Origin: Strongylocentrotus droebachiensis
Taxonomy: Eukaryota; Echinodermata; Echinoidea; Camarodonta; Strongylocentrotidae
Assembly: GCA_035222895.1 (NCBI GenBank)
Contig: JAVYIG010000708.1
Coordinates: forward strand, 372,001 to 436,000
Length of the DNA stretch: 64,000 bases
Direction: 5' to 3'
The stretch's first letter is position 1. Each line of letters opens with the position of its first letter. Positions 41,001 through 46,800 of the stretch are shown here, piece by piece. Under the pieces are notes generated by a model. It was not told where the DNA came from and searched no databases. It saw only the letters and a program-made list of their open reading frames with translations. The position numbers and the translations under genes are program-made.

Positions 41001-44000
41001 AAAATATAATATACCGGTATCACAAAGTATACCTGCCAGCTTTCGCGCTGGTGAACCAAGCATTTTTTTCATGAAGTAGTATTTTAGTAAGCCATTGATA
41101 GTGCAGAATTTGACTTTCACGATTCTGGACGCCTCATGAAATTTGCACATAAAAAAGAAGTAATCATTTCAGCCTTTCTACTGATAATTCCTGATTTCTT
41201 CTTTCAAATCAATATAATGATATTTTCATAGTCTTTTCCTTTTTCAAACATGTATCTTCATTTCACAATCGCCATTGCTACTGTGATCATAATTATATTT
41301 GCTATCGTGAACGTCTAACGTGACCATTAAGTCATGTTTGACAAGGTTTAGAAGACAACCATTGACTCAAACCTAATATGTTTTATTACATGTTCTATTT
41401 CTGCATAGAGCTCTGAGATCAAGAGAAGGATAGCTCTCGCTAAATCTGCATTTTCAAAGTTAGGCAAAATTCTGACAAATCGAACAATGTGTATGAGGAC
41501 CAGAATAAGGGTATTGAATTGTTACATCTACCCAGTACTTATGTATGGTAGTGAAACATGGACTTTAGCCTCTGATACTAAAAAGCGTTTGGAAAGTTGC
41601 AAAATGTGGTTTCTAAGAAGAATGATGAAAATCCCCTGGACTGACAAAGTTAGTAATGAGGAAGTTCTTACACGAGCTGGAGTGCAAAGGAAAATGATAC
41701 GTGAGATGTTGATTAGGCAGTTGAAGTTCATGGGTCACATTACACGTAAAGAAGGCTTAGAGAACCTTGCTTTAACAGGGAAAATTGTGGGAAGAAGGAG
41801 TAGGGGAAGAAGGAGGATACTTTGGATGGACAGTCTGCAGAAATTGTTGGAAGAGAGAGGAGTGAAAGAACTGGGAGTGGTACTAATACAGAAGGCTAGG
41901 AGCCGAGGGTTGTGGAACAGCATGATCGCCAAAGTCAAACGATATGGCACTTAGAGAGAGAGACATGAAACGGTACAGAGATGCCCATCAGAATATAATT
42001 TCTCATTCTCACCTGTTGGGGAAACTGGCCGCTACCGGCACTAACGGCACCACCAGCTCCACCGCCGGCGCTTCCGCCACTGCCTGGTGCACCACTGTAC
42101 GTCCTATTGCCAGCATACATAGGGTTGGGGAACATCTGAGGTGACATGCCAGAGTACTGCCGTCCTCCATATTGACTCGGATAGGGTCCAGGAGGGCCAC
42201 CAGGGTAGGGCCTCTTCTGCATAGAGCTCTGACCATCGGGCATCATTCCCATCTGCCACAAAAATTGCAGAATGGAGAGGGGTTTAGTTTGGGAAAGCTC
42301 AGGGGGGAGGTGGGGGGATTTAAAAAAGAAAATTCTTACTTCCTAATGAAGGGAAGAAAAAGAAGATAATGTGAACAATATGGAGATTGAAATTATAAAA
42401 AGACCACAAAAAATGATTGCAATGAAAAATAACTTACATGTATAAATAAGTACTCTAAGTGATTATCAAATGTACATTTTTTTTGTTAACATGAAACCCA
42501 CATAAGCATTAGGAAGAGTAAAATCATTTGCTGGGGGATATAAGACTATGAGATGTGTACTGTTACAAATCATTTCAATTATTTGTGCAACATTGCCAGA
42601 AAATGTAGTTTAATCATCTAGATAGTAGATTCATTGCACAATAAACAAAGATAACTACATGCACACACTGGAGATAAAAAATGAAATTGAAATATGTTTG
42701 AACCTTTATGACCCCCCTCCAAAGACCAAACCCCCACATAAAAAATCAGTCAAAGAACATTCACATTCATCATACGATGCATCAACTATCAAACAATAAA
42801 ATTAAGGAATGCATGCGCTTTGCTCCCAGCAGGTGGGTGGGAGGTGGCACTGTTCAGCTGTTATTGTGATCTCCATAAAATATTGGCTGGCCTTCAAAGA
42901 AACACCATCACTCTCTCAATTCGGGGGAATCCCCTTCCCAGCCAAGTGAAAGAAGGAAAGAAAAAAAAGGTGGGGAGACTAGTAATGTTTTGCTTGTAAT
43001 TGGATAGAACCTCCAACCACAAGCATTGTTAAGTCCATTCATAAGAAATCTCATTGTTGACATAGGTTGTTCAGTGTATAGTGTATACAATGGTTGTTGG
43101 ATTATCTGCACTTGTATTCTTCTTTCACCTTTCTTGGAAGTAGGCACTAGAGGTGGGAGGGGACATGATGGAGGATCAAATAAACTTTTAATTTTCATAT
43201 AAACTAAAAATTATTTCTGAATCCGTCATCTCACTATTTTACCCTGTACGTGTACCTTTAGGTATTAACAGAATCTTCTACATGTATGAGAAATGTTTCA
43301 GTGCAACCAGGCATGAAATAAATTTGAATCGAAGCAGAAAATGAAACAATTAAATAAAAAAATTGAGAATTGTCAAGGTAGAAGAAAGATCATCATCACT
43401 ACATGAATTGCAATTTTAATATTTCCTTTTCACAAGGCTGAACTCTTTCTCTTTCTGTTATCTTGAATTACATGCTCTCTTCTTTTAATTTTATTTCACA
43501 AATTAGATTTTTTGTTGATATAACTGGTTTAGAACAGGGAAAGTTGAAGTTGAAGTTGAATTTAATAGCAATCTCAATGCTCGACTCTTTTTTCTCTTCT
43601 CATTTTGAAAATAGACGTATCTTATAATACTGTATGCCCTATTGCCCTCTGTATTTTTACATTCTCATACTAAACATTTTTGTAGATATAGTCAGACTCA
43701 TTATGAATTAATAAATTTCATAGTATATCCATAGATTCATTAATTCTTTCAATATTTGTTGTTGATAATTTTCTATTCAAGCCACTGCCAGGGCCTTTAG
43801 GCAGGGCTCAACGTTATCAGGCACGAGTAAAATATGGGTAACCATACTAACCCAAATCATCCAAGTCCCAACAACACTGCCGACAAGGTTCTTATGGGTA
43901 CATTAGTTGCATACAGAATGAGAACCTCTAATTTTTCAATCACAAAAAAGTTAGTGTTGGCTCCCTGTTTATATATATAAAGAACTGTTCCTCGTATGTT

Positions 44001-45602
44001 TTGGTATAAGCCAGCGGGGGGGGGGGGGGGGGGTAGTGTTTAAACACTATATCAATAAAGCTCTCTTGCATATAATTATTACTGCCACAAACAGTAAAAA
44101 GTACATCAAATTTTATGGGGAAAAACATATACCACACATAACAATTGACCATGAGATTCAGAAAATAAAGAATGAATTATTTTCCTTTGCACATTGCGCA
44201 ATGAGTATAACCACATGAGTATTTTAAATGGAATATGTTTTTGTTTAAGCATGAAAACACATTCCATTTGCTGTTTGGAAACAATCTGTCTGGAAAACCA
44301 GTCTCCACTCTGTAGATGTACTCATTGCACAACGTACAAAATAATGTTACCTCTTCAACCTGTCCCCACAAAAAAACCTGTAACAGTTTGCCACCTCCTC
44401 TTTTCATTAATAAGATTGGATCACATAATTTTACACCATTGCATACCGCTCTTACTTAGTCTTAGTTGAATACTGCTTCAAACAGTAGAAGTACAATATT
44501 GATACTGTCATATTATAAACACGGTTACTAAAACAACAAAAATCAAAGATAAGTTTTAAACACCACTGCACTGTGAACACTTTCCAAAGTGCTGCCCAGC
44601 CTGCCAGCGCCCCTAGCCCGAACAAACCAAAGCGAGAATGTGATGTACCTGACTACGTTGATACGGGCCCATCGAATGTTGCATATGGCCTCGATTGGGC
44701 CACTGTGATTGATAGGGACCTCCTTGTCCCATCATTCCCATGGAACCATCGGGTCCTTTTCCTGCATTTACATCACCCTGTCCTGCAAAATTCCCAGAAA
44801 AATTATGACTCGGGTGCTTTTGTCCTTGTAAAAGTTGTGAAAGAGTTGGAGCTGTGCTCGAGATTCGGTCTCCCGGACCGTACGCTCGCGGATTATGTGA
44901 GCCGGCATAACCACCCGCACTGCCCGGGCCCATCGGCGAGACCATTCCACTTCGATTAGACATATTCGGGTATCCTGGTCTGGAGCTCATATTCCCATCA
45001 AACTGATTGTATGCATTTGTGTGTGCCATGGCTTGGTTGGGGGCTCCAGCACCAGAGTTTGCATTTCCTGTCACACCAGGTCCGCCATGTTGGTTCATTC
45101 CATATCCTCCATTGTTCCTATTTCCAAAATATCCACCACCATAACCATCTTGACCAAAAGACGCTTGTTTATTACCACTACTATTCTCCATGTATTGAGG
45201 TATAGCACCGCTAGAAAACGGATCAACGTTTGGACTGGGCCCGTTATACGAGCCTGCGTTGGGGCGACCCGCTTGCGGAAGCACGCCGTCTGACTGGCCT
45301 GTTGAGTTGCAGTTTGGCGTCTTTGTCACATTACCATCCTTCGACATATTCATCGATTGCTGACCATGAGAATCCATAGAATTATTAATTCTTACTCCTC
45401 CTTGCCCATCAGCTATAGGACCCGGTACTCCTCCGTGTCCTCCGCCGCTGCTGGGGTCATGAGGTTGCGTTCCCTTCCCGGTTGTGTTGAATTCAGAAGG
45501 CCTGTCTGCATTTTCCATTGTGTCGTCTCTCGCTTGTTGGACACGGCCCAGTGCTGTAATTTCTTCATCACAATTGACATTTGCAGCAACCTCTGTTGCC
45601 AT
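279..45602 (-). CDS. ARID1: ARID1 (BAF250/Osa) SWI/SNF subunit, 17-exon gene model
   Basis: This is the large ARID-containing subunit of the BAF chromatin remodelling complex, which acts in the nucleus and helps target the remodeller to DNA. The coding join on the minus strand is 45602-44649, 42252-42013, 36571-36404, 34211-33714, 23368-23017, 22529-22437, 18603-18493, 14998-14129, 13713-13580, 12277-11636, 11224-11048, 9466-9265, 8799-8058, 6984-6429, 6101-5873, 3127-2534 and 2023-279. Every junction is GT-AG and all phases agree. The total of 8307 nt gives 2768 residues plus TGA. In the family, human ARID1A is about 2285 aa and fly Osa about 2700 aa. The ARID domain lies at about residues 1350-1465 and BAF250_C at about 2190-2768; the rest is low-complexity Gln/Pro/Gly/Ser/Met. 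The model was built by eye; small alternative exons could be missed. It is a single ARID1-type gene; I cannot split it between vertebrate 1A and 1B. Confidence 0.95.
2534..3127 (-). CDS. ARID1: ARID1 exon 16 (residues 1990-2188)
   Basis: The exon begins NPVNSYHPPYFNDSGPWPP and ends IFPPDSVEATQP, then VKTKRRSSKEIG, at ATCG/GTGAGT. The FPPxSVEATQP string followed by a basic patch is strongly conserved in ARID1 proteins just before the C-terminal domain. The basic patch (KTKRRSSK) could serve as a nuclear localisation signal. Confidence 0.94.
3128..5872. other. ARID1 intron 15, mostly unremarkable except one MITE
   Basis: This is 2.7 kb of AT-rich intron. It carries one TTAA-flanked inverted-repeat element at 5006-5505 (listed separately). 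Elsewhere I see nothing with coding or RNA structure. Confidence 0.6.
5002..5509. mobile_element. 500-bp MITE with TTAA target duplication
   Basis: TTAA at 5002-5005 and 5506-5509 brackets 500 bp. The ends are inverted: AGGTAATACAAAGTTTTGG on the left, and the reverse complement of the right end is AGGTAATGCAAAGTTTTGG (18 of 19 match). The TTAA duplication suggests mobilisation by a piggyBac-type transposase (inference). A related, left-truncated copy lies at about 54085-54481 in the same orientation. There is no coding capacity. Confidence 0.85.
5873..6101 (-). CDS. ARID1: ARID1 exon 15 (residues 1914-1990)
   Basis: The exon starts SDVFPPPPKRPDYMGQHGDG after GTACAG and ends GPG at CCTG/GTAAGT in phase 1. 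It is Pro/Gly/Tyr-rich, with KRPDY resembling the YKRPMDG segment of human ARID1A. The neighbours join without a frame break. Confidence 0.9.
6429..6984 (-). CDS. ARID1: ARID1 exon 14 (residues 1728-1913)
   Basis: This 556-bp exon enters in phase 2 and leaves in phase 0 (acceptor TTACAG, donor ACCG/GTGAGT). It encodes MSPSPGQGPPSSGPSMMPP, Ser/Pro-rich and Gln/Pro-rich sequence, and ends MQFPQKRP. It corresponds to the Gln/Pro region between the ARID and the C-terminal domain in the family. Confidence 0.9.
7102..7881. mobile_element. TTAA-flanked inverted-repeat element with poly-G/poly-C ends
   Basis: TTAA at 7102-7105 and 7878-7881 encloses 772 bp. It starts CCCTATTTAGCCCGGGC and ends in the exact reverse complement. 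Long G and C runs lie inside both ends (around 7143-7177 and 7840-7864). The TTAA duplication plus terminal CCCT is the piggyBac signature, and no transposase is present. It lies in ARID1 intron 13. Confidence 0.88.
8058..8799 (-). CDS. ARID1: ARID1 exon 13 (residues 1481-1728)
   Basis: The exon opens with a poly-alanine run (GCA/GCC/GCT codons) from a repeated CAG at the acceptor, followed by MNHHPSPSDPYSQQFG. Pro/Gly/Met-rich sequence, a short glutamine run and several (S/C)DPYSM/AMN repeats follow. The donor is ACAG/GTGAAG, phase 2. The NDPY/SDPY motifs resemble the repeated DPY/DPF motifs that follow the ARID in vertebrate ARID1 proteins. Several CAGs at the acceptor allow in-frame alternatives. 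Confidence 0.9.
9265..9466 (-). CDS. ARID1: ARID1 exon 12, second half of ARID domain (residues 1414-1481)
   Basis: The exon starts VSKSKQWKQIAIEIAVG and runs through SAAFTLKKNYIRHLLAYE, the DNA-contact half of the ARID. The W at the K-W position, the SAA and the LKKxYIxxLxAYE pattern match ARID1. It ends KKSKDST in phase 1 (donor CACAT/GTGAGT). A third of the exon, after the ARID, is a charged linker. Confidence 0.96.
9534..9845. mobile_element. Inverted-repeat MITE in ARID1 intron 11
   Basis: The left arm has ggggggtatttcataaagct and gtgcgtaaagttatgaatgac. The right arm, reverse complemented, reads ggagggatgtttcattaagc and then tgtgcctaaaattacgcatg. The arms are about 55 bp and imperfect, around a roughly 200-bp AT-rich core. 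The target duplication is not clear. Confidence 0.7.
10080..10270. repeat. Interspersed repeat A, copy 1
   Basis: This shares a string of motifs with 12700-12910 and 38740-38900: tttaccaagact, ttttgatgattcca-like, ccacacc.tttctttcaca, atgtaatcgcat. The copies look roughly 75-80% similar by eye. The family is unknown and there is no coding potential. Confidence 0.65.
10716..10860. repeat. Near-identical 145-bp block B, copy 1
   Basis: From tgtacagaggggactgacgt to aataagctggtgtgca this is almost identical to 12956-13100 in another ARID1 intron. Only about 7 substitutions are visible by eye. Both copies lie on the same side of a repeat A copy, so they may be parts of one duplicated segment. Confidence 0.85.
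11048..11224 (-). CDS. ARID1: ARID1 exon 11, first half of ARID domain (residues 1355-1413)
   Basis: This 177-bp exon is phase 0 at both ends. It encodes LYKLYELCPHPERRVFLDRL and continues to LDLFKLYNTVKERGGVIK. This is the first half of the ARID (A/T-rich interaction domain). The conserved LYEL, FLDRL and DLxxLYxxVKExGG positions are all present. The acceptor is CAACAG and the donor AAG/GTAGGT. Confidence 0.96.
11636..12277 (-). CDS. ARID1: ARID1 exon 10, Gln/Pro/His repeats before the ARID (residues 1141-1354)
   Basis: This 642-bp exon is phase 0. It begins EENVLSRPPSVHSRPSPLAS and continues with Gln/His/Pro repeats (HPGQ units, then about five TPQQPP units), a threonine run, KSKKGQ, and LTNLNLPKK at the end. 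The basic end leads directly into the ARID core of exon 11, like the Lys-rich lead-in to the ARID of human ARID1A. The acceptor is TGCTAG and the donor AAGAAG/GTAATA. Confidence 0.9.
12700..12910. repeat. Interspersed repeat A, copy 2
   Basis: This is the second copy of the repeat described at 10080. Its upstream flank (agagaaggttgagttctgg, about 12510) is also found before copy 3 at 38530 (agagaaggctcagttctgg), so the full family unit is longer than the shared core, about 400 bp. Confidence 0.65.
12956..13100. repeat. Near-identical 145-bp block B, copy 2
   Basis: This partners 10716-10860 in the same orientation. It lies 46 bp after repeat A copy 2. Copy 1 is separated from its repeat A by about 440 bp, so the two loci have the same order with an insertion or deletion between. 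Confidence 0.85.
13580..13713 (-). CDS. ARID1: ARID1 exon 9 (residues 1096-1140)
   Basis: This 134-bp exon enters in phase 1 and leaves in phase 0 (acceptor CTACAG, donor ATCAAG/GTACAT). It encodes a Thr/Ser-rich stretch ending AGTPGTPQMIIK. It is assigned because it restores phase 0 between exons 8 and 10. Confidence 0.83.
14129..14998 (-). CDS. ARID1: ARID1 exon 8 (residues 806-1096)
   Basis: This 870-bp exon is phase 1 at both ends. It encodes GNYGRQTGGPQAYGSHHGN, Ser/Asn/Gly-rich sequence, a PSPGLSPGPSPGPGPG stretch, an alanine-rich run followed by NSAHLTKTRNQYPLN, and then long Gln-rich sequence. The acceptor is CTTTATAG and the donor TTCAG/GTATGT. It is disordered, probably involved in condensation or cofactor contact (inference). 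Confidence 0.9.
15754..15947. repeat. Two tandem 97-bp units
   Basis: agtacaagatgctgct starts at 15754 and again at 15851. Both units end in caattaaggtag. The units differ by several substitutions. They lie in ARID1 intron 7; no function is evident. Confidence 0.8.
16427..16572. mobile_element. Small inverted-repeat element in ARID1 intron 7
   Basis: The left arm gtcgagtcaaaagttaaaag plus ttgcaaaatgcatcgttatg pairs with the reverse complement of the right arm, aagtcaaaggtaaaatgttg plus caaaatgcattggttattg. The arms are about 45 bp and imperfect. It is non-coding. Confidence 0.7.
17152..18242. mobile_element. 1.1-kb composite repeat element with internal tandem arrays
   Basis: It is bounded by gtctcgcctgc (17152-17162) and gcaggcgagac (18232-18242). 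Inside, in order, are three degenerate units of about 160 bp (each with aattctgtgtagaa/gg, agctctac, aaaccaaatcaaaatcggtc, gagaaatga.gga.aagaagc), two units of about 190 bp (each with tgacctttgacctt, gaaattctactcacatgatt and ccctatagtccaagtttcat), and a GCC/GTC trinucleotide array at about 18148-18196. It lies in ARID1 intron 7. It resembles widespread non-autonomous repeats of marine invertebrates (recollection, not checked). Confidence 0.75.
18493..18603 (-). CDS. ARID1: ARID1 exon 7 (residues 769-806)
   Basis: This 111-bp exon is phase 1 at both ends (acceptor TTTGACAG, donor GCAAG/GTGAGA). It encodes GGMGGGLPQYWGYQGQGGAG, then YYNQNMSHYSPQ. The aromatic/Gly/Gln composition is prion-like and fits the family's low-complexity N-terminal region. 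It joins in frame to GNYGRQTGG of exon 8. Confidence 0.82.
18604..22436. other. ARID1 intron 6: AT-rich, C-runs, one MITE
   Basis: No gene was recognised. It contains poly-C runs at about 20410-20422 and 20455-20467 next to an A-run, and an inverted-repeat element at 21909-22290. A Lys/Arg-rich open frame at 19850-20200 looks like chance in purine-rich sequence. Confidence 0.6.
21909..22290. mobile_element. Inverted-repeat MITE in ARID1 intron 6
   Basis: The left end ggcgggttgcttcacaaaga and the reverse complement of the right end, gggggtgtttcacaaggact, correspond. Further in, ctggttgctctcacc on the left pairs with ggtgagagcaaccag on the right. The arms span roughly 100 bp each. The terminal ttcacaa motif recurs in the element at 40362. 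Confidence 0.75.
22437..22529 (-). CDS. ARID1: ARID1 exon 6 (residues 738-769)
   Basis: This 93-bp exon is phase 1 at both ends (acceptor ATATCAG, donor AGAG/GTTAGT). It encodes GSMTPQPSQPPSNTPEAPSQ and more Pro/Ser/Thr. It was found because its phase and Pro/Ser/Thr composition bridge exon 5 to exon 7 without a frame break. Being phase-symmetric, it is a candidate for alternative inclusion. Confidence 0.75.
23017..23368 (-). CDS. ARID1: ARID1 exon 5 (residues 621-738)
   Basis: The exon starts DLSGSLDDLPTG right after a CCCCAG acceptor and ends at ACG/GTGAGT in phase 1. It then encodes an alanine run, Ser/Asn/Gly-rich sequence and PSPSPVGSPASHISRSSLSP. The DLSGS-DDLP and PSPVGSPAS strings are recognisable in vertebrate ARID1A/B, which makes this exon one of the best anchors of the N-terminal half. 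Confidence 0.9.
23369..33713. other. ARID1 intron 4, 10.3 kb, no gene recognised
   Basis: This is the longest intron. It holds the gggg/cccc-rich element at about 24150-24720, AT and ATT-type simple repeats near 25110-25170 and 25510-25580, a GA run at about 26446-26465, (GGCT)n near 29425 and (CTGC)n near 29545, and a poly-G run near 30855. Short open frames look random. It is the most likely place for intronic enhancers, but no specific site can be defended. Confidence 0.55.
24150..24720. mobile_element. Repeat with ggggctc motifs, copy 1 (ARID1 intron 4)
   Basis: The core at about 24296-24487 carries repeated ggggctcttttctga, cgggggc and ctgagcccccgt. It is matched in reverse orientation at 36005-36190 (cccccgaaaatcagaaaaga, gagcccctgtaaatttg). 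The flanks also correspond loosely: agtgtgaacagg near 24698 and tagtgtgaacagg near 36361. The ends are not firmly set. Confidence 0.6.
33714..34211 (-). CDS. ARID1: ARID1 exon 4, poly-Gln exon (residues 455-620)
   Basis: This 498-bp exon is in phase 0 at both ends (acceptor ATTAG/CCGCAG, donor CTACCA/GTAAGT). It encodes a Gln/Pro/Ser tract, then long glutamine runs broken by repeated EQR triplets, then a serine run and RPPSLP. The last residues join to DLSG of the next exon, matching the conserved SLPDLSGS element of ARID1 proteins. The glutamines are coded by mixed CAG/CAA in minisatellite-like units, so length polymorphism is likely. Confidence 0.9.
35280..35780. mobile_element. TTAA-flanked foldback MITE
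   Basis: TTAA at 35280-35283 and 35777-35780. The left end AGGTTAAGTCCAACCTGA pairs with the right end read as AAGGAAAGTTCACCCTGA. Both arms contain an AAAGCAGaAAAA-type motif, and the right arm has TTGCTCAAACTTTCACTGAT. The same interior words (gcagaaaaat.aga, aaactt) occur at 54691-55475, suggesting one superfamily. Confidence 0.75.
35820..36375. mobile_element. Repeat with ggggctc motifs, copy 2 (ARID1 intron 3)
   Basis: The core of this copy (36005-36190) is inverted relative to 24296-24487. The motif ttcaatgcaaaacaaatttta is shared as its complement. The flanks include ttcctttatacga, near-matching ttctttatacga by copy 1. It ends about 30 bp before exon 3's donor. Confidence 0.6.
36404..36571 (-). 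CDS. ARID1: ARID1 exon 3 (residues 399-454)
   Basis: This 168-bp exon is in phase 0 at both ends. It begins with ATG directly after the acceptor CTAAAG and encodes MSPHYGPTSQSQG, a Gly/Ser stretch and PMQHHGPQSQMWNQQ. The donor is CAG/GTAATG. It is a compact Gln/Gly/Ser-rich segment of the N-terminal region. It could be skipped without breaking the frame, since both neighbours are phase 0. Confidence 0.85.
38520..38900. repeat. Interspersed repeat A, copy 3
   Basis: This is the third copy. It includes the agagaaggctcagttctgg left flank, tgtttgtgtagtccca, and ttcactcacaatgtaattgc at the right. It is joined on its right to a snapback MITE (38897-39054). Confidence 0.6.
38897..39054. mobile_element. 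Snapback MITE (gttgcataaaactt family), copy 1
   Basis: The left arm tttgcataaaacttgcca/accgatggtaactttt pairs with the right arm agttaccattgatggtaagt followed by tttatgcaacaaggccct. The same terminal words occur at 60333-60533. Confidence 0.75.
39198..39945. mobile_element. Inverted-repeat element with TAA duplication and an 87-codon frame
   Basis: The ends are taccccctt-like: left tacccctttcatag, right ctatgaaaggggta. Each is preceded or followed by TAA (39198-39200 and 39943-39945). A 3-bp TAA target duplication fits the PIF/Harbinger superfamily, but the ends are not diagnostic. A minus-strand open frame at 39595-39858 encodes MSDRIADKKNFYEEKLQEQE and onward, with HWCDSDEAAI in the middle. 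I do not recognise it. The word ggagtcacaccaatg occurs near both the left end and inside this frame. Confidence 0.65.
39595..39858 (-). CDS. Unrecognised 87-aa open frame inside a TAA-flanked element
   Basis: It starts ATG, has a charged helical N-terminus (DKKNFYEEKLQEQEKF), an HWCDSDE segment and a hydrophobic C-terminal third, and ends in a stop. Codon content is less AT-biased than the surrounding intron. It sits wholly inside the inverted-repeat element 39198-39945. It could be a relic of a transposon protein, or chance. No splice sites or homologous copy are visible here. Confidence 0.3.
   Translation of the reverse strand: MSDRIADKKNFYEEKLQEQEKFSLHWCDSDEAAIMNGFGEKTLMQIVKGHYLVLAEASVRLYAHFFGTQLAVFVDVLLIHVREHSAS
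40362..40492. mobile_element. 131-bp MITE with ggggcgtttcacaaa ends
   Basis: The left ggggcgtttcacaaa and right tttgtgaaacgcccc are perfect 15-bp inverted repeats. The interior is also partly palindromic (aaatgacagttttt / gtcaattgtcattga). It is non-coding and sits in ARID1 intron 2. Confidence 0.85.
41417..41954 (+). pseudogene. Non-LTR retrotransposon reverse transcriptase, C-terminal fragment
   Basis: It opens EIKRRIALAKSAF and runs without a stop to TAG at 41952-41954. The order is ALAKSAFSKLGKIL, then YIYPVLMYGSETWTL (the thumb-like C-terminal part of LINE RT ORFs), WFLRRMMKIPWTDKVSNEEV, IRQLKFMGHITRKEGLE, GKIVGRRSRGRRRILWMDSL. This matches the endonuclease-reverse transcriptase ORFs common in echinoderm and other invertebrate genomes. 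The catalytic palm and the endonuclease are missing, so it is a 5'-truncated dead copy. It is intact for about 178 codons, so it is fairly young. It is antisense to ARID1 and ends about 58 bp from the exon 2 donor. Confidence 0.88.
42013..42252 (-). CDS. ARID1: ARID1 exon 2 (residues 319-398)
   Basis: This 240-bp exon is in phase 0 at both ends, with acceptor GTGGCAG and donor CAG/GTGAGA. It encodes MGMMPDGQ, then Pro/Gly/Tyr-rich sequence (RPYPGGPPGPYP and similar) and a Gly/Ala/Ser stretch. It belongs to the disordered N-terminal half. The end of a retrotransposon reverse transcriptase fragment (stop at 41954) lies only about 60 bp beyond its donor site. Confidence 0.88.
42253..44648. other. 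ARID1 intron 1, no features beyond a poly-G run
   Basis: This is AT-rich intron with a 16-G run near 44018-44033. No repeats with clear ends, no open frame of interest. Confidence 0.55.
44649..45602 (-). CDS. ARID1: ARID1 exon 1 (start codon, N-terminus, residues 1-318)
   Basis: The start ATG is plus-strand 45600-45602. An in-frame TAG lies three codons upstream and the context is AGC-ATG-G, so this is the first usable start in this reading frame. The exon encodes a Gly/Asn/Ser-rich disordered N-terminus. It contains the short conserved motif APTLSQLLQ, which resembles the PTLxQLL motif near the N-terminus of vertebrate ARID1 proteins. The exon ends in CAG followed by GTACAT, phase 0. Any 5' untranslated exon upstream is not recognisable from sequence alone. 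Confidence 0.92.
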
Positions 45603-46800
45603 GCTGTTCTACGGAACACAAAGCTTGAATGTGCGTTCCATTGGGCGCCAACCCCAATGTTCCATTACTAACAAGAAAACATAGATATCAGTTTGTGCGC
45701 TTCTTCGATCCGCACACGTGTTTTGTAAGTGCGATTTAGAGAATAACATAGAAAACTTAGTCTACCATCGGGAAGTCCTTATCACGCGCATATATTCCCT
45801 TATTTATTGTAGGAGCCTATGGAACTGTATTAGGTGAATTTGCAAAAATTTTGTAACGAAAATTCATGCGCCGAGGGGTATAAATTTCATTGAAAATGAT
45901 GTGTTTCTCATTTGTTCTACCCCCCTTTTCATTCTTGATAAATAATCAAATTCACATAAAGTCACACAGGTGACAATGGGTGCGTAAGATCGGACTGTTC
46001 TCCAATTATTTGAGAACTAATTCCTTTTGCCTCGCTAGGACACTGCATTCCACGGCGGTAGACAGTCCCAGGCATTCTTTTCATCCTGCTTTAGCGGAGC
46101 TATTCCGTGCACTCCCTCCGGAAATTACAAAAGTGCACTGCATTGACAAGACAGTGTGTATTTGCTATTTATCTTATAATCAAAGTAAAGCTAACGAATT
46201 ATTCAATATAACCTATGGATATAATTTCACATAATTAACAATTTCTTCTTAAAATCAAAGTTTTGGGAAAGTGAGCGGAGGCCTGTGGAGGGAGTGAGTG
46301 CGCTGCCCTCAGCTATCGGATTACCAGCGAGTAATTGAACACTGACGTCAGCAAGGCCGCATTTCTATTCGGTCTTTTGTTTGTAGTCGCTGTGCCCCAG
46401 TACCGTGTTTCACAGATGAATTATTTGCGATTTTCTTTTTTTCATTTATCCCGCCGTTTCCTCGGGCCGACCTCTGAAGCAATCTCATGCTCTCAAATCT
46501 CGATAACCACCAATGGGATGAGAGGACTATTACTCCAAGTTTTACGGGAAAATGCTCCGCGCATGAACATAGCGAATTCAGCAAGGTTAATTAAACTACG
46601 CTGTCGTGGCAGGATGTTGCTATTTTTACTATTTAGGAGTCATAGCCATGGAAATATACGAGTAAAAAGCAAGAAAATACTGAGCTCCATTAAACACGTA
46701 TGGTGTACCAGTAGAAAATACACCAATAGTATGCAAATATCCTATATTTTTACTGCTCTGAAACTATGTTGAATACCATACTTAGGCCCCAATTGAAGTA
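45603..46800. promoter_or_regulatory. Presumed ARID1 5'UTR and promoter region
   Basis: This lies immediately upstream of the ARID1 start codon on the minus strand. It is more GC- and CpG-rich than its surroundings in parts (about 45600-45720, 46000-46130 and 46260-46620), which is consistent with a promoter. I cannot place a transcription start or a TATA box, and 5'UTR exons may lie here or farther upstream. Confidence 0.35.

Larger units (their letters stand above)
36572..42012. other. ARID1 intron 2, 5.4 kb, repeats only
   Basis: It contains repeat A copy 3, snapback elements at 38897 and 40362, the element at 39198-39945 with a small open frame, and a reverse transcriptase fragment at 41417-41954. 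A C18/A21 double homopolymer lies at about 38116-38170. No host exon was found. Confidence 0.6.

Noticed and set aside
46335-46772. 145-codon plus-strand frame upstream of ARID1
   Set aside because: No recognisable domain, mixed codon use, and no supporting splice structure; more likely chance in the promoter region.
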